A DNA stretch of 64,000 nt from Bin55 sp965205965 (GCA_965205965.1 CBDBHT010000007.1:1-64000), one strand, 5' to 3'. Counted from the first letter of the stretch, positions 9,509 to 19,723 are shown. The notes: generated by a model from the letters alone, not told the origin. Numbers and translations: made by a program.

Positions 9509-10240
9509 AGGGCGGGAGCAGCAACCGTATGGAACAACACTCCTGATGCGGGCAGGTGCTGCTTAGCAGGAACCGGATGCGGCGGGTATTGCGCAGCACC
9601 ACCGCACCGGTCCTCAACAAGGTTAGCCGGATGCGGTTCGGGCTGGCAGTGACGAGTACCGTGTGTCTCTAAATACCAAGCGACGCAATCCCTCCACCAA
9701 GGTATAGGCTAAAGCCGACAGCAACTGCCGGAACTGATTGGACCAGAAACGGTGACAGGATGTCCGATCGGCGGAGAGATCCACCTGCTGGTCCTTGAGG
9801 CGGTTCTCCATGCCCCCGCGGGCGTCCCGTAGATCACCGAACCGAACTGGCATTGTCCAGGAGTGTCGGATTTTCCGTGTATGGCCTGTTCCGGTTAATC
9901 GGCTATCGTAGCATTCAAAGTCCCTATTTGACCGATGGAATAGGACATCTTCACGCAGTCCACTGTCTATCTTCGCCGCATCTCATACGCGGAAAATCTG
10001 ACACTCTCCTGTTTTTTCCTGCCCGTGGCCCCGTAATCCCGCGCAGCACGTTCGGGCAACGCTCCCGCCTTCCGGTGCTGGCGGGGGTTCCTCGCCATTC
10101 CCACGATATAGCGCACGCCATGCGCTTCGCACCACCGCAGCATCCGCCATCATCGGCAAAAGGCACTGTCGCCGCGCAACACGAGCTCCACCTGCGGCCA
10201 GCCCCGCTCGCAGCACCTTCACCAGCCATGACAGCATCGC
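9509..10240 (-). pseudogene. IS1380-family transposase remnant (second lineage)
   Basis: The minus strand reads, over several frames, a segment like VELVLRGDSAFCR (second Asp region), ENRLKDQQVDLSADRTSCHR and a C-terminus RIRFLLSSTCPHQE. These match the fragment at 35963-36545, a different IS1380 from that at 6351. Several frameshifts make it dead. It abuts the IS-A target duplication, so IS-A inserted beside or into it. Confidence 0.6.
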
Positions 10241-10319
10241 CCAGGCAGGACGACGCGCCGCGTCGTTTCAGCTCGGGCGCAAGTCATTCACTAGCAGGTG
10301 CCGGTCGCAGACTGCCAGG

Positions 10320-10945
10320 GTTCAGCAAGTACGGAGGGTGCTCTCCCGCTCTTTCGGGGCGGACATGACGGACATTGGTGGGGGACGGCTAGGCCGCTAG
10401 ACGATAGGGTGATGCGTGCGATGGCGCGCCATCTGTTGCCGCAGCAGGCGTCCGAGCCGATGCAGGTTGACTGCGACGATCGAGATGCCGACGGTGCGTT
10501 CGAACCCCTCCCGGGCATGCATGCGCACCCGGTCCAGGCCATGGCATTCCAACGCATGGACCCCGCCGATCCCAAGGCCCGGATGCCGTTGTCGCCGAGC
10601 CACGAACGAGGCCTCACCCTCCCCGGAAGCCTGCGCCGTAGAAACGTAGGAACACCCTTTAGTAAGCAAGATCACCTAAAATATGTATTAATGAAGTATA
10701 CATTTTATATTCTGAGTTGTTTACAAACTATTCATCCTAAAAAATGTATCAGGATTTTTCTACGACGCAGACTGCCGGACGTATTGCTGACGAAGATTCG
10801 CTCCGACCCCTCTGAAACCCTCAAAACAACCCATTTCAACGCCTCCAACGGCAATCTTCACCCGCAGCATTTTAGCTCGAAACACCCTCCCATGCCGCAA
10901 TCATCAACGCTTTGATAGAATCGGCCGGGCTTTCTCGCAGACACT
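10320..10945 (-). mobile_element. ISNCY remnant, both ends kept, middle lost
   Basis: 10320-10625 encodes the ISNCY C-terminus (HALECHGLDRVRMHAREGFE, NLHRLGRLLRQQ) in broken frames. 10790-10945 is the ISNCY left end, finishing TTTCTCGCAGACACTA. A MITE (10631-10778) lies between them in place of about 1.2 kb of transposase. The outer end is 12 bp from the TonB receptor start. Confidence 0.65.
10631..10778. repeat. 157-bp-class MITE, copy a
   Basis: The segment has inverted ends CTGCGCCGTAGAAA and TTTTCTACGACGCAG and an AT-rich, non-coding centre. It matches copies at 27143, 34464/42703 (split) and 55243. Confidence 0.65.
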
Positions 10946-10957
10946 AAATACACGTTC

Positions 10958-13231
10958 ATGCGCCCACGTCACAGTAGTCTTCGATCGGTAAGCACAGGAT
11001 TACTGTTCCTGTCAATACTGGTATCAAATGGCCTTTCCGCTCAAATAATTGAAGAAGTCATCGTAACGGCGCAAAAGCGACCACAAAGCCTTCAGGAGGT
11101 CGCCGTTTCAGTAGGAGCTATGGATGATAGAATTATAGGTAACCTTCTGTCCGGCGACGCTACTATTCTAGATTTAGCAGGTCGCTCGCCTAGTTTGTAT
11201 GCTGAAAGTTCTAATGGAAGACTGATCCCTCGACTCTATATCCGAGGGCTTGGTAATACGGACTTTGATATCAACGCATCCCAACCCGTCTCGTTGATAT
11301 ACGACGACGTAGTTTTAGAAAACCCCGCACTAAAAAGTTTTCCGCTATTCGACATAAAAAGTGTGGAGATTTTGCGCGGACCTCAAGGTTCTCTCTTTGG
11401 CCGTAATACCACGGGTGGCATTGTCAAAATCGAATCCTATAAGCCGGGAGTAACACGAGAAGGCTATGCTTTGACAAGCTTCGGACAACGCGGATATAAA
11501 AAGATCGACGTAGCGTACGGAGGGTCAATCATCCATGACAACACGATTACGGGTAGAGCTGCATTCCGCTTCCAGAGCATGCGAGATTGGGTCGATAATT
11601 TAGCACCCGGGCACGAGATTCAGAACGCTACAGGTGGATATCAGGAGTTGGCCGGTCGTGTTCAAATTTCGTGGCAACCCAATAATCGTTTTAGTGCACT
11701 GTTGAACGTTCACGGGCGTAACCATTCTGACGGTTCACCGACATTGTTTTACGCTAACGTGATTAAGAAGGGGACTTCTGAACTAGCAAGTGGGTTCGAT
11801 CGCGAGAAGCTATACCAAGATGCCGTACTTTACAGTTCACAGCATCAGCGGATGCGCGGGGTCACTACGACCATCCGCTACTCGTTTGATCGCGTTAACT
11901 TGACGTTCATCTCGGGCCGTCATGCAATCCCCCAAAATATTTCACGAGGTGACGTCGATGGCGGTTACGGGTCCGTATTTGCAGGCGTCTTACCAAGCGG
12001 ACCCGAACCAGGAATCCCATTCGATGCTCAAACTTCCGATGCTCTTACCGATCACCAGCAGGTTACGCAGGAATTTCGAGTGGAAAACCTTTCGCACGAA
12101 AGTAGATTTCAATGGCGCGTCGGAGCATATCGATTTTCAGAAAAATTCAAAATCGAAACGATTAATTACGACTCAGTACTCTCACCTGGTTCGCAAAATG
12201 GGTTTGTTCACCAAATCCAAAAGACCGTTGCATGGGCACTATTCGGTACCGTTGACCTTCATTTCACGGATCGACTAACGACCAATTGGGGCATGCGTTA
12301 TTCAAGTGATAGCAAGGATTTCACGTCGGAACGGACTCAGTCACCACTGTCGTCTTTCGGTGTTGGTCCAATTGGTCCACTAACCGTTGAACCGAGTGAT
12401 AGTGTATTTACTGGCGACGTATCTTTCCTCTACGAAATCAATCCAGAAATCAACCTATACGTGCGCTTTGCTCGTGGCCATCGCGCTCCTTCGGTCCAAG
12501 GACGACTACTGTTCCAAGATATGATTTCCGTTGCTGACACGGAGATTAATCATTCGCTTGAGATTGGACTCAAAGGACTCTATCTCAACAGGCGTATGCA
12601 GCTAAATACCAGTTCATTTCTCTACCAAATTTCCAATCAGCAGCTGACTAAGGTGGGCGGACCGGAAAACATCAATCAACTCATCAACGCGGATCGCACG
12701 TTGGGGCACGGCTTCGAAACGGAGCTTGATCTATACCTCAATGAAAACTGGTTATCCAGCATAGGCGTCAGCTACAACTCAACACGTATTGACGATCCCG
12801 GTTTATCTGTTAACGGCTGTGGTTCCGCGATGCTGCTTCTAGGTTGCACAATAACTGATCCGCAATTGCCAAATGGGGAGTTTTCCATTGACGGGAACTC
12901 TCTCTACTACGCACCTGAATGGATGGCGAATGTTCTCCTACGCTTCGATAAACCGTTTCGCAACGTGATTATATTCTTCCAAACCGACTGGATGTGGCAC
13001 AGCGACCATCGTTTTACGCTTTATGAAAGCGAGGAATTTCGCGATGACGGGGTTTTGGAAGGTGGAGTAAGACTCGGCATGACCACAGGAGACCAAAAAC
13101 TTACCTGTGCTATCTATGGTCGGAACATAACCGACGATACGTCTTTAGTTGGAGGCGTGGATTTCAACAACCTCACCGGCATGATCAACTCACCGAGAGA
13201 GTGGGGATTGGATGTAAGACGAAAATTCTAA
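10958..13231 (+). CDS. TonB-dependent outer-membrane receptor
   Basis: The 757-residue product has a signal peptide (hydrophobic LLFLSILVSNGLSAQ), a TonB box (IEEVIVTAQKR), a plug domain with LYIRGLGNTDFDIN and VEILRGPQGSLFGRNTTGG, and a 22-strand-barrel-type C-terminal part ending in the aromatic residue of RRKF. It would import a scarce ligand across the outer membrane using TonB-ExbBD energy. Ligand unknown; the family is typically used for siderophores, cobalamin, sugars or other complexes. No tonB or inner-membrane transporter is adjacent. The reading frame is intact, but only 12 bp separate the ATG from an ISNCY end and no ribosome-binding site is evident, so its native promoter seems displaced. 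Confidence 0.9.
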   Translation: MRPRHSSLRSVSTGLLFLSILVSNGLSAQIIEEVIVTAQKRPQSLQEVAVSVGAMDDRIIGNLLSGDATILDLAGRSPSLYAESSNGRLIPRLYIRGLGNTDFDINASQPVSLIYDDVVLENPALKSFPLFDIKSVEILRGPQGSLFGRNTTGGIVKIESYKPGVTREGYALTSFGQRGYKKIDVAYGGSIIHDNTITGRAAFRFQSMRDWVDNLAPGHEIQNATGGYQELAGRVQISWQPNNRFSALLNVHGRNHSDGSPTLFYANVIKKGTSELASGFDREKLYQDAVLYSSQHQRMRGVTTTIRYSFDRVNLTFISGRHAIPQNISRGDVDGGYGSVFAGVLPSGPEPGIPFDAQTSDALTDHQQVTQEFRVENLSHESRFQWRVGAYRFSEKFKIETINYDSVLSPGSQNGFVHQIQKTVAWALFGTVDLHFTDRLTTNWGMRYSSDSKDFTSERTQSPLSSFGVGPIGPLTVEPSDSVFTGDVSFLYEINPEINLYVRFARGHRAPSVQGRLLFQDMISVADTEINHSLEIGLKGLYLNRRMQLNTSSFLYQISNQQLTKVGGPENINQLINADRTLGHGFETELDLYLNENWLSSIGVSYNSTRIDDPGLSVNGCGSAMLLLGCTITDPQLPNGEFSIDGNSLYYAPEWMANVLLRFDKPFRNVIIFFQTDWMWHSDHRFTLYESEEFRDDGVLEGGVRLGMTTGDQKLTCAIYGRNITDDTSLVGGVDFNNLTGMINSPREWGLDVRRKF

Positions 13232-13278
13232 TCTGTACGCTATTTAACGTTTTTTGGTAGAGGAACGGTGTGGTGTAG

Positions 13279-13680
13279 CAGCAATTCCCCGTGAATGAAA
13301 AGACCCCGTCATAGCAGGGGTTTTGGGACTTGGAATGCGATAGTTGTCGCGGACTTTTAGGTTGATTTCGGTGCTCGGTGCGGTCCTGGTTGCACTACCA
13401 TATGGCCATTGGAAGATGGAGTGCCCGCATGGAAGCAACACCGAGAGACTTGCGTAAGGTGCGCAAGCACCTGAGTGCGCCGGGGCTGTTGGCCGGGGTG
13501 CGCGAACGTTTTGAGCGGATCGAGGAGGCGGGTCGGTGCTGCCGTCACACGCTGACGGACAACCTGATGTGTGGTCTTGGCTCTGTTCGCGTTTAAATAT
13601 CAGCCGATGCTGCAGTTCGATGAGCGGCACCTCGGGGCGACGACGGATCATGGCGTTGCAGCATAATCTGGCGCATTGGT
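13279..13680 (+). pseudogene. Diverged IS-B left end and transposase N-terminus
   Basis: CAGCAATTCCCCGTGAATG at 13279 resembles the IS-B end. From ATG 13429 the frame reads LRKVRKHLSAPGLLAGVRER and TLTDNLMCGL, aligning with the IS-B transposase start (LRKDVSKPGLLRVVREVFEG, CLMSGLAVF). A frameshift follows and the rest is missing. The hairpin-like ACCCC/GGGGTTTT at 13303-13324 may act as a weak terminator for the receptor gene. Confidence 0.5.
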
Positions 13681-13702
13681 ACGAGGTGGCGTCTAAGAAT
13701 GT

Positions 13703-14341
13703 TTAAGAGTCGCATCTATACTGAATCAGCGACTTGATAACATCGGCGTGTTTCCCACTCACTTTCATGTATTCAATAAGGTCGTCTAATCGGGCGACGC
13801 TAGCAATCGGAACACCGAGGCGAGATTCAAGCACCTCAGCAGCATTTGCCGATGGGTCTTCTATACGATCTTGGCGATCAAAAGCCACCAATACACCGAG
13901 CAGAGTCCCTCCGGCATTAGCGATAATTTCCGCCACTTCGATCTTGGTGGCTCCATCGCTCAGCACATCATCAATAACCAACACACGTTCGCCGCCTAAT
14001 GCGGCTCCAATTAGTTCACCGCCCTCTCCATGTCCCTTCGCCTCTTTGCGGTTATATGCAATGTCCACTTCCATCCCAGTTGAACCCAGTGACACAGCAG
14101 TGGTTACAACCAAAGGGATTCCCTTATACGCAGGTCCAAAAAGCACAGTGGGCGAAAGAGATAATTCTTCGATACGAGCAGCATATGCATCGCCCAATCT
14201 TCTAATTGCCACTCCGCTTGAAATGTTGCCCAAGTTGAAAAAATATGGACTGGGACGACCTGATTTCAGTACGAAATCGCCAAACCGTAGTACCGATTGA
14301 TCAATCATGTCGTCAAAAAAAGCCGACCTTATTTCGCTCAA
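13703..14341 (-). CDS. pyrE: Orotate phosphoribosyltransferase
   Basis: The 212-residue enzyme converts orotate and PRPP to orotidine 5'-phosphate in pyrimidine synthesis. GDFVLKSGRPSPYFFNLG and the PRPP loop VLVIDDVLSDGATK are diagnostic. The start is TTG at 14341: it overlaps the rph stop by four bases, and from it the N-terminus has the same spacing to FGDF as E. coli PyrE has to FGEF. It forms an operon with rph, as in enterics. No damage seen; length is normal. Confidence 0.93.
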   Translation of the reverse strand: MSEIRSAFFDDMIDQSVLRFGDFVLKSGRPSPYFFNLGNISSGVAIRRLGDAYAARIEELSLSPTVLFGPAYKGIPLVVTTAVSLGSTGMEVDIAYNRKEAKGHGEGGELIGAALGGERVLVIDDVLSDGATKIEVAEIIANAGGTLLGVLVAFDRQDRIEDPSANAAEVLESRLGVPIASVARLDDLIEYMKVSGKHADVIKSLIQYRCDS

Positions 14342-15060
14342 TTTCCAATTACCTTTCGCTGTATCAAGAAAATCTCATCGATCGCGCTCTCAGCAAGCGA
14401 CAGCATTGTATCTAGACGTTCACGGGGAAACGCTTCGAGTTCGGCGGTTCCCTGGATCTCAATGAATCCCGCACCTTCCTTCATGACGACGTTCATGTCA
14501 GTATCAGCGATAGAATCCTCCGCGTATTCCAAGTCGACGACCGGCTGCCCTGCTACTGCGCCTACCGAAACTGCTGCTACCAAACCGTTAAAGGCACTTG
14601 GCGAGATCTGCTGTAACGCATCGTATAAGGCTACGCACCCTCCAGTGATGGAAGCGGTGCGTGTACCTCCATCAGCTTGAATTACGTCGCAATCAATCCT
14701 GATGGTTATTTCCCCTGTTTCGTCCAGATTTGCAGCCATACGAAGAGCGCGGCCAATAAACCTCTGGATCTCTACAGTTCTACCAGATTGTTTCCCGCGA
14801 CTCGCCTCTCGGTCGGTGCGCGTATCCGTCGCGCCTGGCAACATGCCGTACTCAGCGGTGACCCATCCTTTTCCGGTATTCCGAAGAAATCTAGGCACGC
14901 TTGTATCGATCGTTGCGGTGCAGATCACCCGCGTATCGCCAAATTCAACTAACACTGATCCCGCAGGGTATTTGACGAAATTTCGCGTTATTTGAATGGG
15001 ACGGATTTGATCAAATGGGCGAAGGTCGGGTCGGTTAGCGAAAATAGCGCGTACTCCCAC
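14338..15060 (-). CDS. rph: Ribonuclease PH
   Basis: The 240-residue protein is a phosphorolytic 3'-5' exoribonuclease that trims tRNA precursors. It shows SVLVEFGDTRVICTATI, WVTAEYGMLPGAT, and DCDVIQADGGTRTASITG. The start is a GTG at 15060; an internal start is possible because the first 15 residues are not conserved. It is the first gene of the rph-pyrE operon and divergent from yicC across a 50-bp region that must hold both promoters. Confidence 0.93.
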   Translation of the reverse strand: MGVRAIFANRPDLRPFDQIRPIQITRNFVKYPAGSVLVEFGDTRVICTATIDTSVPRFLRNTGKGWVTAEYGMLPGATDTRTDREASRGKQSGRTVEIQRFIGRALRMAANLDETGEITIRIDCDVIQADGGTRTASITGGCVALYDALQQISPSAFNGLVAAVSVGAVAGQPVVDLEYAEDSIADTDMNVVMKEGAGFIEIQGTAELEAFPRERLDTMLSLAESAIDEIFLIQRKVIGN

Positions 15061-15110
15061 GATGAACGGTTAATGCAAAGAAGCCATTATAAGAGGTTAA
15101 AATCTCTCGA

Positions 15111-15969
15111 ATGATTGCGAGCATGACGGCATTTGCCCGGGTTGGGCACGACAACTTCACGTGGGAACTGCGGTCTATCAACAATCGATCCATTGACGTT
15201 TCGTTCAATCTACCCAAAACCCTCTCCGCGGCCGAACCCTCGTTGCGCGAGATCGTACGCAGATCCATACATCGTGGTCGAATAACGGCAACGCTCCACA
15301 TTTCGGACGTTGCAACGGAGCAGCCTCAACGAGTCGATACTGCCCGTCTCACTAACCTTTTTAGAAATGATCCGTGAGGTCCAACGCAACGTACCCGACA
15401 TGGCCACGTTGGATCTAATGGAATTGATACACTGGCCCGGTATTTTAGTTAGTGCACCCGGTAATTGTGACGAGCTGGTCAATCTGGTGACGTCAAAATT
15501 CGCCGACGCGATTCAGCAGCTTAAATTGCAACGAGAACGCGAAGGTGCAGAATTGGAAAAGGTGTTGAGATCTAAAGTTGCCGAAATCGAATTGATCATT
15601 CGTCAAGTCCGGGAAGATGGACAATACCAGTCTGATCTCGTTCGCGCTAGGCTACAGGAACGCCTAGCAAAACTCAATGCGACGGTTGATGTTGATCCCG
15701 CTCGTCTTGAGCAAGAAGTTGCCATGTACGCTCAGCGCTCCGATTTCAATGAGGAGCTAGATCTGCTAAAGCTGTACGTAGGCGAGGTCTGCGATTGTCT
15801 TAAAAGCGATGGACCTCACGGCCGAAGGCTGGATTTCCTTGCTCAGGAGTTGGGGCGGGAAGCTAACACCCTAGCATCGAAGGCCATACATCATAAATGT
15901 TCACTACTTGCCGTTGACCTCAAGGTTCTTATCGACCAAGTACGCGAACAGGCTCAAAATATCGAGTAA
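15111..15969 (+). pseudogene. yicC: YicC-family endoribonuclease, frameshifted
   Basis: The N-terminal part from ATG 15111 (MIASMTAFARVGHDNFTWEL, VNNRS-like SINNRSIDVSF) and the C-terminal part (WPGILVSAPGN through KVLIDQVREQAQNIE) are typical YicC/YloC. They lie in different frames, breaking at the T5 run 15358-15362 (CTAACCTTTTTAGAAATG). Both halves are otherwise well conserved and no residues seem lost. This is either a fresh inactivation, a sequencing error or slippage at the run. The gene precedes gmk by 5 bp, as in many gammaproteobacteria. Confidence 0.8.
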
Positions 15970-15974
15970 TTGAT

Positions 15975-16607
15975 TTGGAAGGACCTTGCTCTGGCCGAGT
16001 GTTCGTTGTCACTGGACCATCTGGCGTTGGTAAAACATCGCTGGTTCGCGCTCTGATCGAACTCGACGATCGTCTCGATTTTTCCATTTCGCATACTACA
16101 CGACCGCGCCGGGTCTCCCTATACGACGTTACCGCCTATCATTTCGTAACGGACGAGGAATTTGAAAACCTCGAAAAAGACAGTCAATTTCTGGAATACG
16201 CGACAGTTTTTGGATATCGATACGGAACGAATAAATCGTGGGTGGAGGATGAGCTTTGCCAAGGCCGATATCCCGTGCTTGATATAGATTGGCAAGGTGC
16301 GGCACAGGTACGAAAGTCAGGTATCCCTGCAACCAGTATTTATATCCTGCCTCCGACCTATGAAGAGCTGGAACGCCGACTGAGATCGCGCAGGGAGGAT
16401 TCGGACGAAATAATTGCCCATCGAATGTCGGAGGCACTTGAACAAATATCGCACTACCACGAGTTTGATTACGTTATCGTCAACCGAGAGCTTAACGAAT
16501 CTTTGTACGAATTGCGCGAAATCGTGAATGCCGTGATGACTGGTTATCAGGGAACCGTGAAAGATCAAACCAGCGTTGCAAGGGGCCTCCTCGCACGTAA
16601 GCAGTAG
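15975..16607 (+). CDS. gmk: Guanylate kinase
   Basis: The 210-residue enzyme phosphorylates GMP to GDP. The P-loop is TGPSGVGKTS; SHTTRPRR and DIDWQGAAQVR are family motifs. The start appears to be TTG at 15975; an alternative GTG a few codons on would cut close to the P-loop strand. The downstream C-terminus is normal (HEFDYVIVN). It is spaced 5 bp after yicC and probably co-transcribed. Confidence 0.92.
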   Translation: MEGPCSGRVFVVTGPSGVGKTSLVRALIELDDRLDFSISHTTRPRRVSLYDVTAYHFVTDEEFENLEKDSQFLEYATVFGYRYGTNKSWVEDELCQGRYPVLDIDWQGAAQVRKSGIPATSIYILPPTYEELERRLRSRREDSDEIIAHRMSEALEQISHYHEFDYVIVNRELNESLYELREIVNAVMTGYQGTVKDQTSVARGLLARKQ

Positions 16608-16810
16608 TTTGAGATATTAAAGTTGCTCCTTAACGGCCAGTGTAGTCTATAGCTGGTCGAGATTCTAGCTAGGGGAGATGTGGTTTTTAAGTAGAGAGGC
16701 GACGCCGTTTTGCGTTTCAATCCGCTCCCCCGATCATATTAAAGAAAATAGGTAGTCGAAAATACTCCCTTTACGGTAGAATGCTAATCCTATGCTATGT
16801 TGGGGGACTT
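16608..16810 (+). promoter_or_regulatory. gmk-rpoZ intergenic region
   Basis: This 200-bp gap has no gene. It probably holds the rpoZ-spoT promoter. I see no terminator and no box clear enough to name. Confidence 0.35.
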
Positions 16811-17146
16811 ATGGCCCGCATTACCGTCGAAGACTGTTTGGAACACGTCGACAATCGCTTTGAGCTGGTTTCCATCGCGGCTCGGCGCGCCCGTCAAATA
16901 TATAAATATGGCGCGGAACCACTAGTGCCCGAGGAAAATGACAAAGCCACGGTAATCGCACTCCGTGAAATCGCTACCGGAACGTTGACTGAAGAGGTAC
17001 TTAACAAGAACGATCCATTTGGAGACAGTCAGGATATTAACTGGTCGCTGAATGCTCGCTTAGCTCGGCAAGCATTACCCTCACCCGGACGCATGGAAGA
17101 CGATGGGCGACTCGGTCGAGGAGATGAACCCGACAGCGATTTCTAG
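16811..17146 (+). CDS. rpoZ: RNA polymerase omega subunit
   Basis: The product has 111 residues and begins MARITVEDCLEHVDNRFELV, the omega signature, then ARRARQIYKYGAEPLV and a DKATVIALREIA helix. Omega stabilises the polymerase and helps bind ppGpp. The C-terminal 30 residues are a polar tail. It overlaps the start of spoT by 44 bp. Confidence 0.93.
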   Translation: MARITVEDCLEHVDNRFELVSIAARRARQIYKYGAEPLVPEENDKATVIALREIATGTLTEEVLNKNDPFGDSQDINWSLNARLARQALPSPGRMEDDGRLGRGDEPDSDF

Positions 17147-19316
17147 ATCATATTTTCAAGATCAGCTCGCAAAGCGCGCAAGACAAGATGAGTTCGCGGC
17201 ACCGCTTGCACCTAAAGATCTAGCTCAGCGTCTGCAGTACTTGCCTAAGCAGCAGATTGACGCGGTCATTGCTGCCAGCGAGTTCGCGACCGGCGTGCAT
17301 CACGGACAACAGCGGCGAACGGGCCACTCCTACATCACTCATCCGCTGGCGGTCGCAAACATCCTCGCATCCATGCGTATGGATCATCAGTCGATTATGG
17401 CCGCGCTGCTTCACGATGTACTCGAAGATACCCACGTTGATAAGGAAACCCTGACGAAGCACTTCGGAAAACAGGTGGCAGAAATTGTTGACGGTGTATC
17501 CAAGCTCGAACTCATTTTTGAGAGCCATATCGAAGCCCAAGCCGAGAATTTTCAGAAATTGGCGATTGCGGCGGCACGCGACCCGCGTGTCATTCTCGTC
17601 AAACTTGCCGATCGCCTCCACAACATGCGAACTATCGGCGTCATGCCCGATGAATCACGCCGGCGTATTGCGCGGGAAACGCTTGATCTATATGCCCCCC
17701 TCGCGTACCGACTCGGTATATACGACATGATGATTCAATTGCAGCACCTCGCCTTTGAAGCACTTTATCCACTACGTTCTGATCGTCTTGCCCGCGCAGT
17801 TGCCACGGAAACCCAAAAACGTCAGAAAACTCGTCAAAACATTGAAAGGGCAATCATTAACTGCTTAAAGCGTGAAGACGTTGAAGCACGGGTTGCCTAT
17901 CAGGAAAAGCATCTGTATTCCGTATACATGATTATGAGGGACAAGCGCGAACCGCTCTCCGACATAATGGATGTGTTAGGGTTTCGCGTCGTTGTCGATT
18001 CCCCGGACGCTTGCTATCGCGTTCTGGGAGTCTTGCATACGCTTTACAAACCTAGACCAGGCCAATTCAAAGATTACATCGCCATACCTAAGGTCAACGG
18101 ATATCAAGCGTTGCATACAACGCTTGTCAGTGATCGAACGGTGTCGCTTGAAGTTCAAATCTGCACCGAAGCCATGGACGTCGTGGCGCATGACGGCATT
18201 GCAAAGCGGTCACTGTACGAATCCAGAGGAACGAGAATTGAACGCAGTAACACGCGCACCCATGCATGGATACAAAGCATTGCCGATCTCCAGCAAATCG
18301 CCGGAAGTGCCACCGAATTCCTGGAACACCTCAAAACGGATTTGTTTCCCGAAGAGGTCTACGTATTCACACCGACGGGGGAAATTCTGTCCCTGCCGCA
18401 AGGATCATGCGCCATTGACTTTGCGTACGCTATTCACACCGACATCGGTAACCGTTGCCTATCCTGCCGAGTAAACCGCAAGATTGTTCCCTTATCGCGC
18501 CCGTTGGAATCTGGGGAGACCGTCGAAATTACTACTTCGCCCGACGCCCGACCACGCCCAGATTGGTTGAATTTCACGGTTACCGCACGGGCTCGCACTG
18601 GTATTCGCGATGCGCTGCGAACTCAGCAATCATCTGAATCGATTGAACTTGGCAGACGATTATTAAATCGTTCCTTGTCCCTAGCGAACACCTCCGTCGA
18701 CTCTCTTGACTGGCGACGACTACGAAAGGTATTTCGCGAGTTTCACGTACGTAAACGTACCGAACTCTTCGAAGAGATCGGCATTGGCAATCTTATGGCG
18801 TACGTGGTTGCTCAGCGTCTACTTGCAGCCGACAACCCGAACTACGAAGCCGTGCATGTCGATAGTGAGGGGCCTGTGGCCATCCAAGGCGGGGAAAGCC
18901 TCGTCATAACGTTTGCAACGTGCTGTAGACCCATACCCGGTGACAGCGTCGTCGGACATATAACCGCTGGCCGAGGATTAGTCGTACACAACGAAGCTTG
19001 CAAAAACACCACCGTGGTAGCAAAGAAGTCTCCGAATGAGCTGATACCTGCACGGTGGAGCGAATCGCCGCACGGGGAATTTAATACTCTCTTGAACCTA
19101 ACGGTCACGCGTCGCAAAGGTGTACTCGCCGAACTTGCTGACGTTCTCAATTCCGTGGATGCTGGGATCAGTGACTTCACCATTACGGAACGCTCATTAG
19201 ACGTTTCCGTAATCAGCGTTACAATATCTGTTTGTAATCGCGATCACGTCGCACAAGTGATCCGCCGCGTTCGAATGCTTTCATCAGTGATTACGGTTGT
19301 GCGTCAGATCAACTGA
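17103..19316 (+). CDS. spoT: Bifunctional (p)ppGpp synthetase/hydrolase
   Basis: The 737-residue protein has an HD hydrolase domain (SYITHPLAVA, LLHDVLEDT, VKLADRLHNMRTI), a RelA/SpoT synthetase domain (MDVLGFRVVVDS, KPRPGQFKDYIAIPKVNGYQ), a TGS domain (EEVYVFTPTGEILSLPQGS) and a C-terminal ACT domain (LTVTRRKGVLAELADVLNS). The LADRLHN hydrolase motif suggests SpoT, not RelA. ATG 17103 has GGAAG close upstream; ATG 17124, preceded by GAGGAG, is an alternative start. Translation is likely coupled to rpoZ. It sets ppGpp levels in response to starvation. Confidence 0.93.
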   Translation: MGDSVEEMNPTAISRSYFQDQLAKRARQDEFAAPLAPKDLAQRLQYLPKQQIDAVIAASEFATGVHHGQQRRTGHSYITHPLAVANILASMRMDHQSIMAALLHDVLEDTHVDKETLTKHFGKQVAEIVDGVSKLELIFESHIEAQAENFQKLAIAAARDPRVILVKLADRLHNMRTIGVMPDESRRRIARETLDLYAPLAYRLGIYDMMIQLQHLAFEALYPLRSDRLARAVATETQKRQKTRQNIERAIINCLKREDVEARVAYQEKHLYSVYMIMRDKREPLSDIMDVLGFRVVVDSPDACYRVLGVLHTLYKPRPGQFKDYIAIPKVNGYQALHTTLVSDRTVSLEVQICTEAMDVVAHDGIAKRSLYESRGTRIERSNTRTHAWIQSIADLQQIAGSATEFLEHLKTDLFPEEVYVFTPTGEILSLPQGSCAIDFAYAIHTDIGNRCLSCRVNRKIVPLSRPLESGETVEITTSPDARPRPDWLNFTVTARARTGIRDALRTQQSSESIELGRRLLNRSLSLANTSVDSLDWRRLRKVFREFHVRKRTELFEEIGIGNLMAYVVAQRLLAADNPNYEAVHVDSEGPVAIQGGESLVITFATCCRPIPGDSVVGHITAGRGLVVHNEACKNTTVVAKKSPNELIPARWSESPHGEFNTLLNLTVTRRKGVLAELADVLNSVDAGISDFTITERSLDVSVISVTISVCNRDHVAQVIRRVRMLSSVITVVRQIN

Positions 19317-19323
19317 CCTTGCC

Positions 19324-19710
19324 ATGCCTAAAATTCAAATAGAAACCGCCAACGCGCCCGCGGCTATCGGTCCATATTCGCAAGCGGTGCAAAGTGGTCG
19401 GACTATTTATCTCTCAGGACAGATTGGCCTTGATCCGAACACAATGGAGCTGGTCAGTACGTCGTTTGAAGACGAAGCTAAACGGGTGTTCGTAAACCTC
19501 GCGGCGATAACCGAAGCGGCGGGGTGCTCGCTTGATGACGCAATTAAATTGACGGTTTATCTTACGGACCTAGCGAATTTCGATGCGGTAAACAAGATCA
19601 TGACGGAAACCCTAGCAAAACCTTACCCGGCACGCGCCGCAATTGGTGTGGCTGCGTTGCCACGAGGAGCACGAATAGAAATTGATGCGATACTAGTTCG
19701 CAGCGACTAA
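19324..19710 (+). CDS. ridA: RidA-family 2-iminopropanoate deaminase
   Basis: The 128-residue protein hydrolyses reactive enamine/imine intermediates released by PLP enzymes. APAAIGPYSQAVQSGRTIYL, LSGQIGLDP and the C-terminal ARAAIGVAALPRGARIEIDA (with the catalytic Arg) are all present. The ATG is 7 bp after spoT. RidA next to spoT is the arrangement known from Pseudomonas. Confidence 0.93.
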   Translation: MPKIQIETANAPAAIGPYSQAVQSGRTIYLSGQIGLDPNTMELVSTSFEDEAKRVFVNLAAITEAAGCSLDDAIKLTVYLTDLANFDAVNKIMTETLAKPYPARAAIGVAALPRGARIEIDAILVRSD

Positions 19711-19723
19711 GTTTGGCGAGAGC

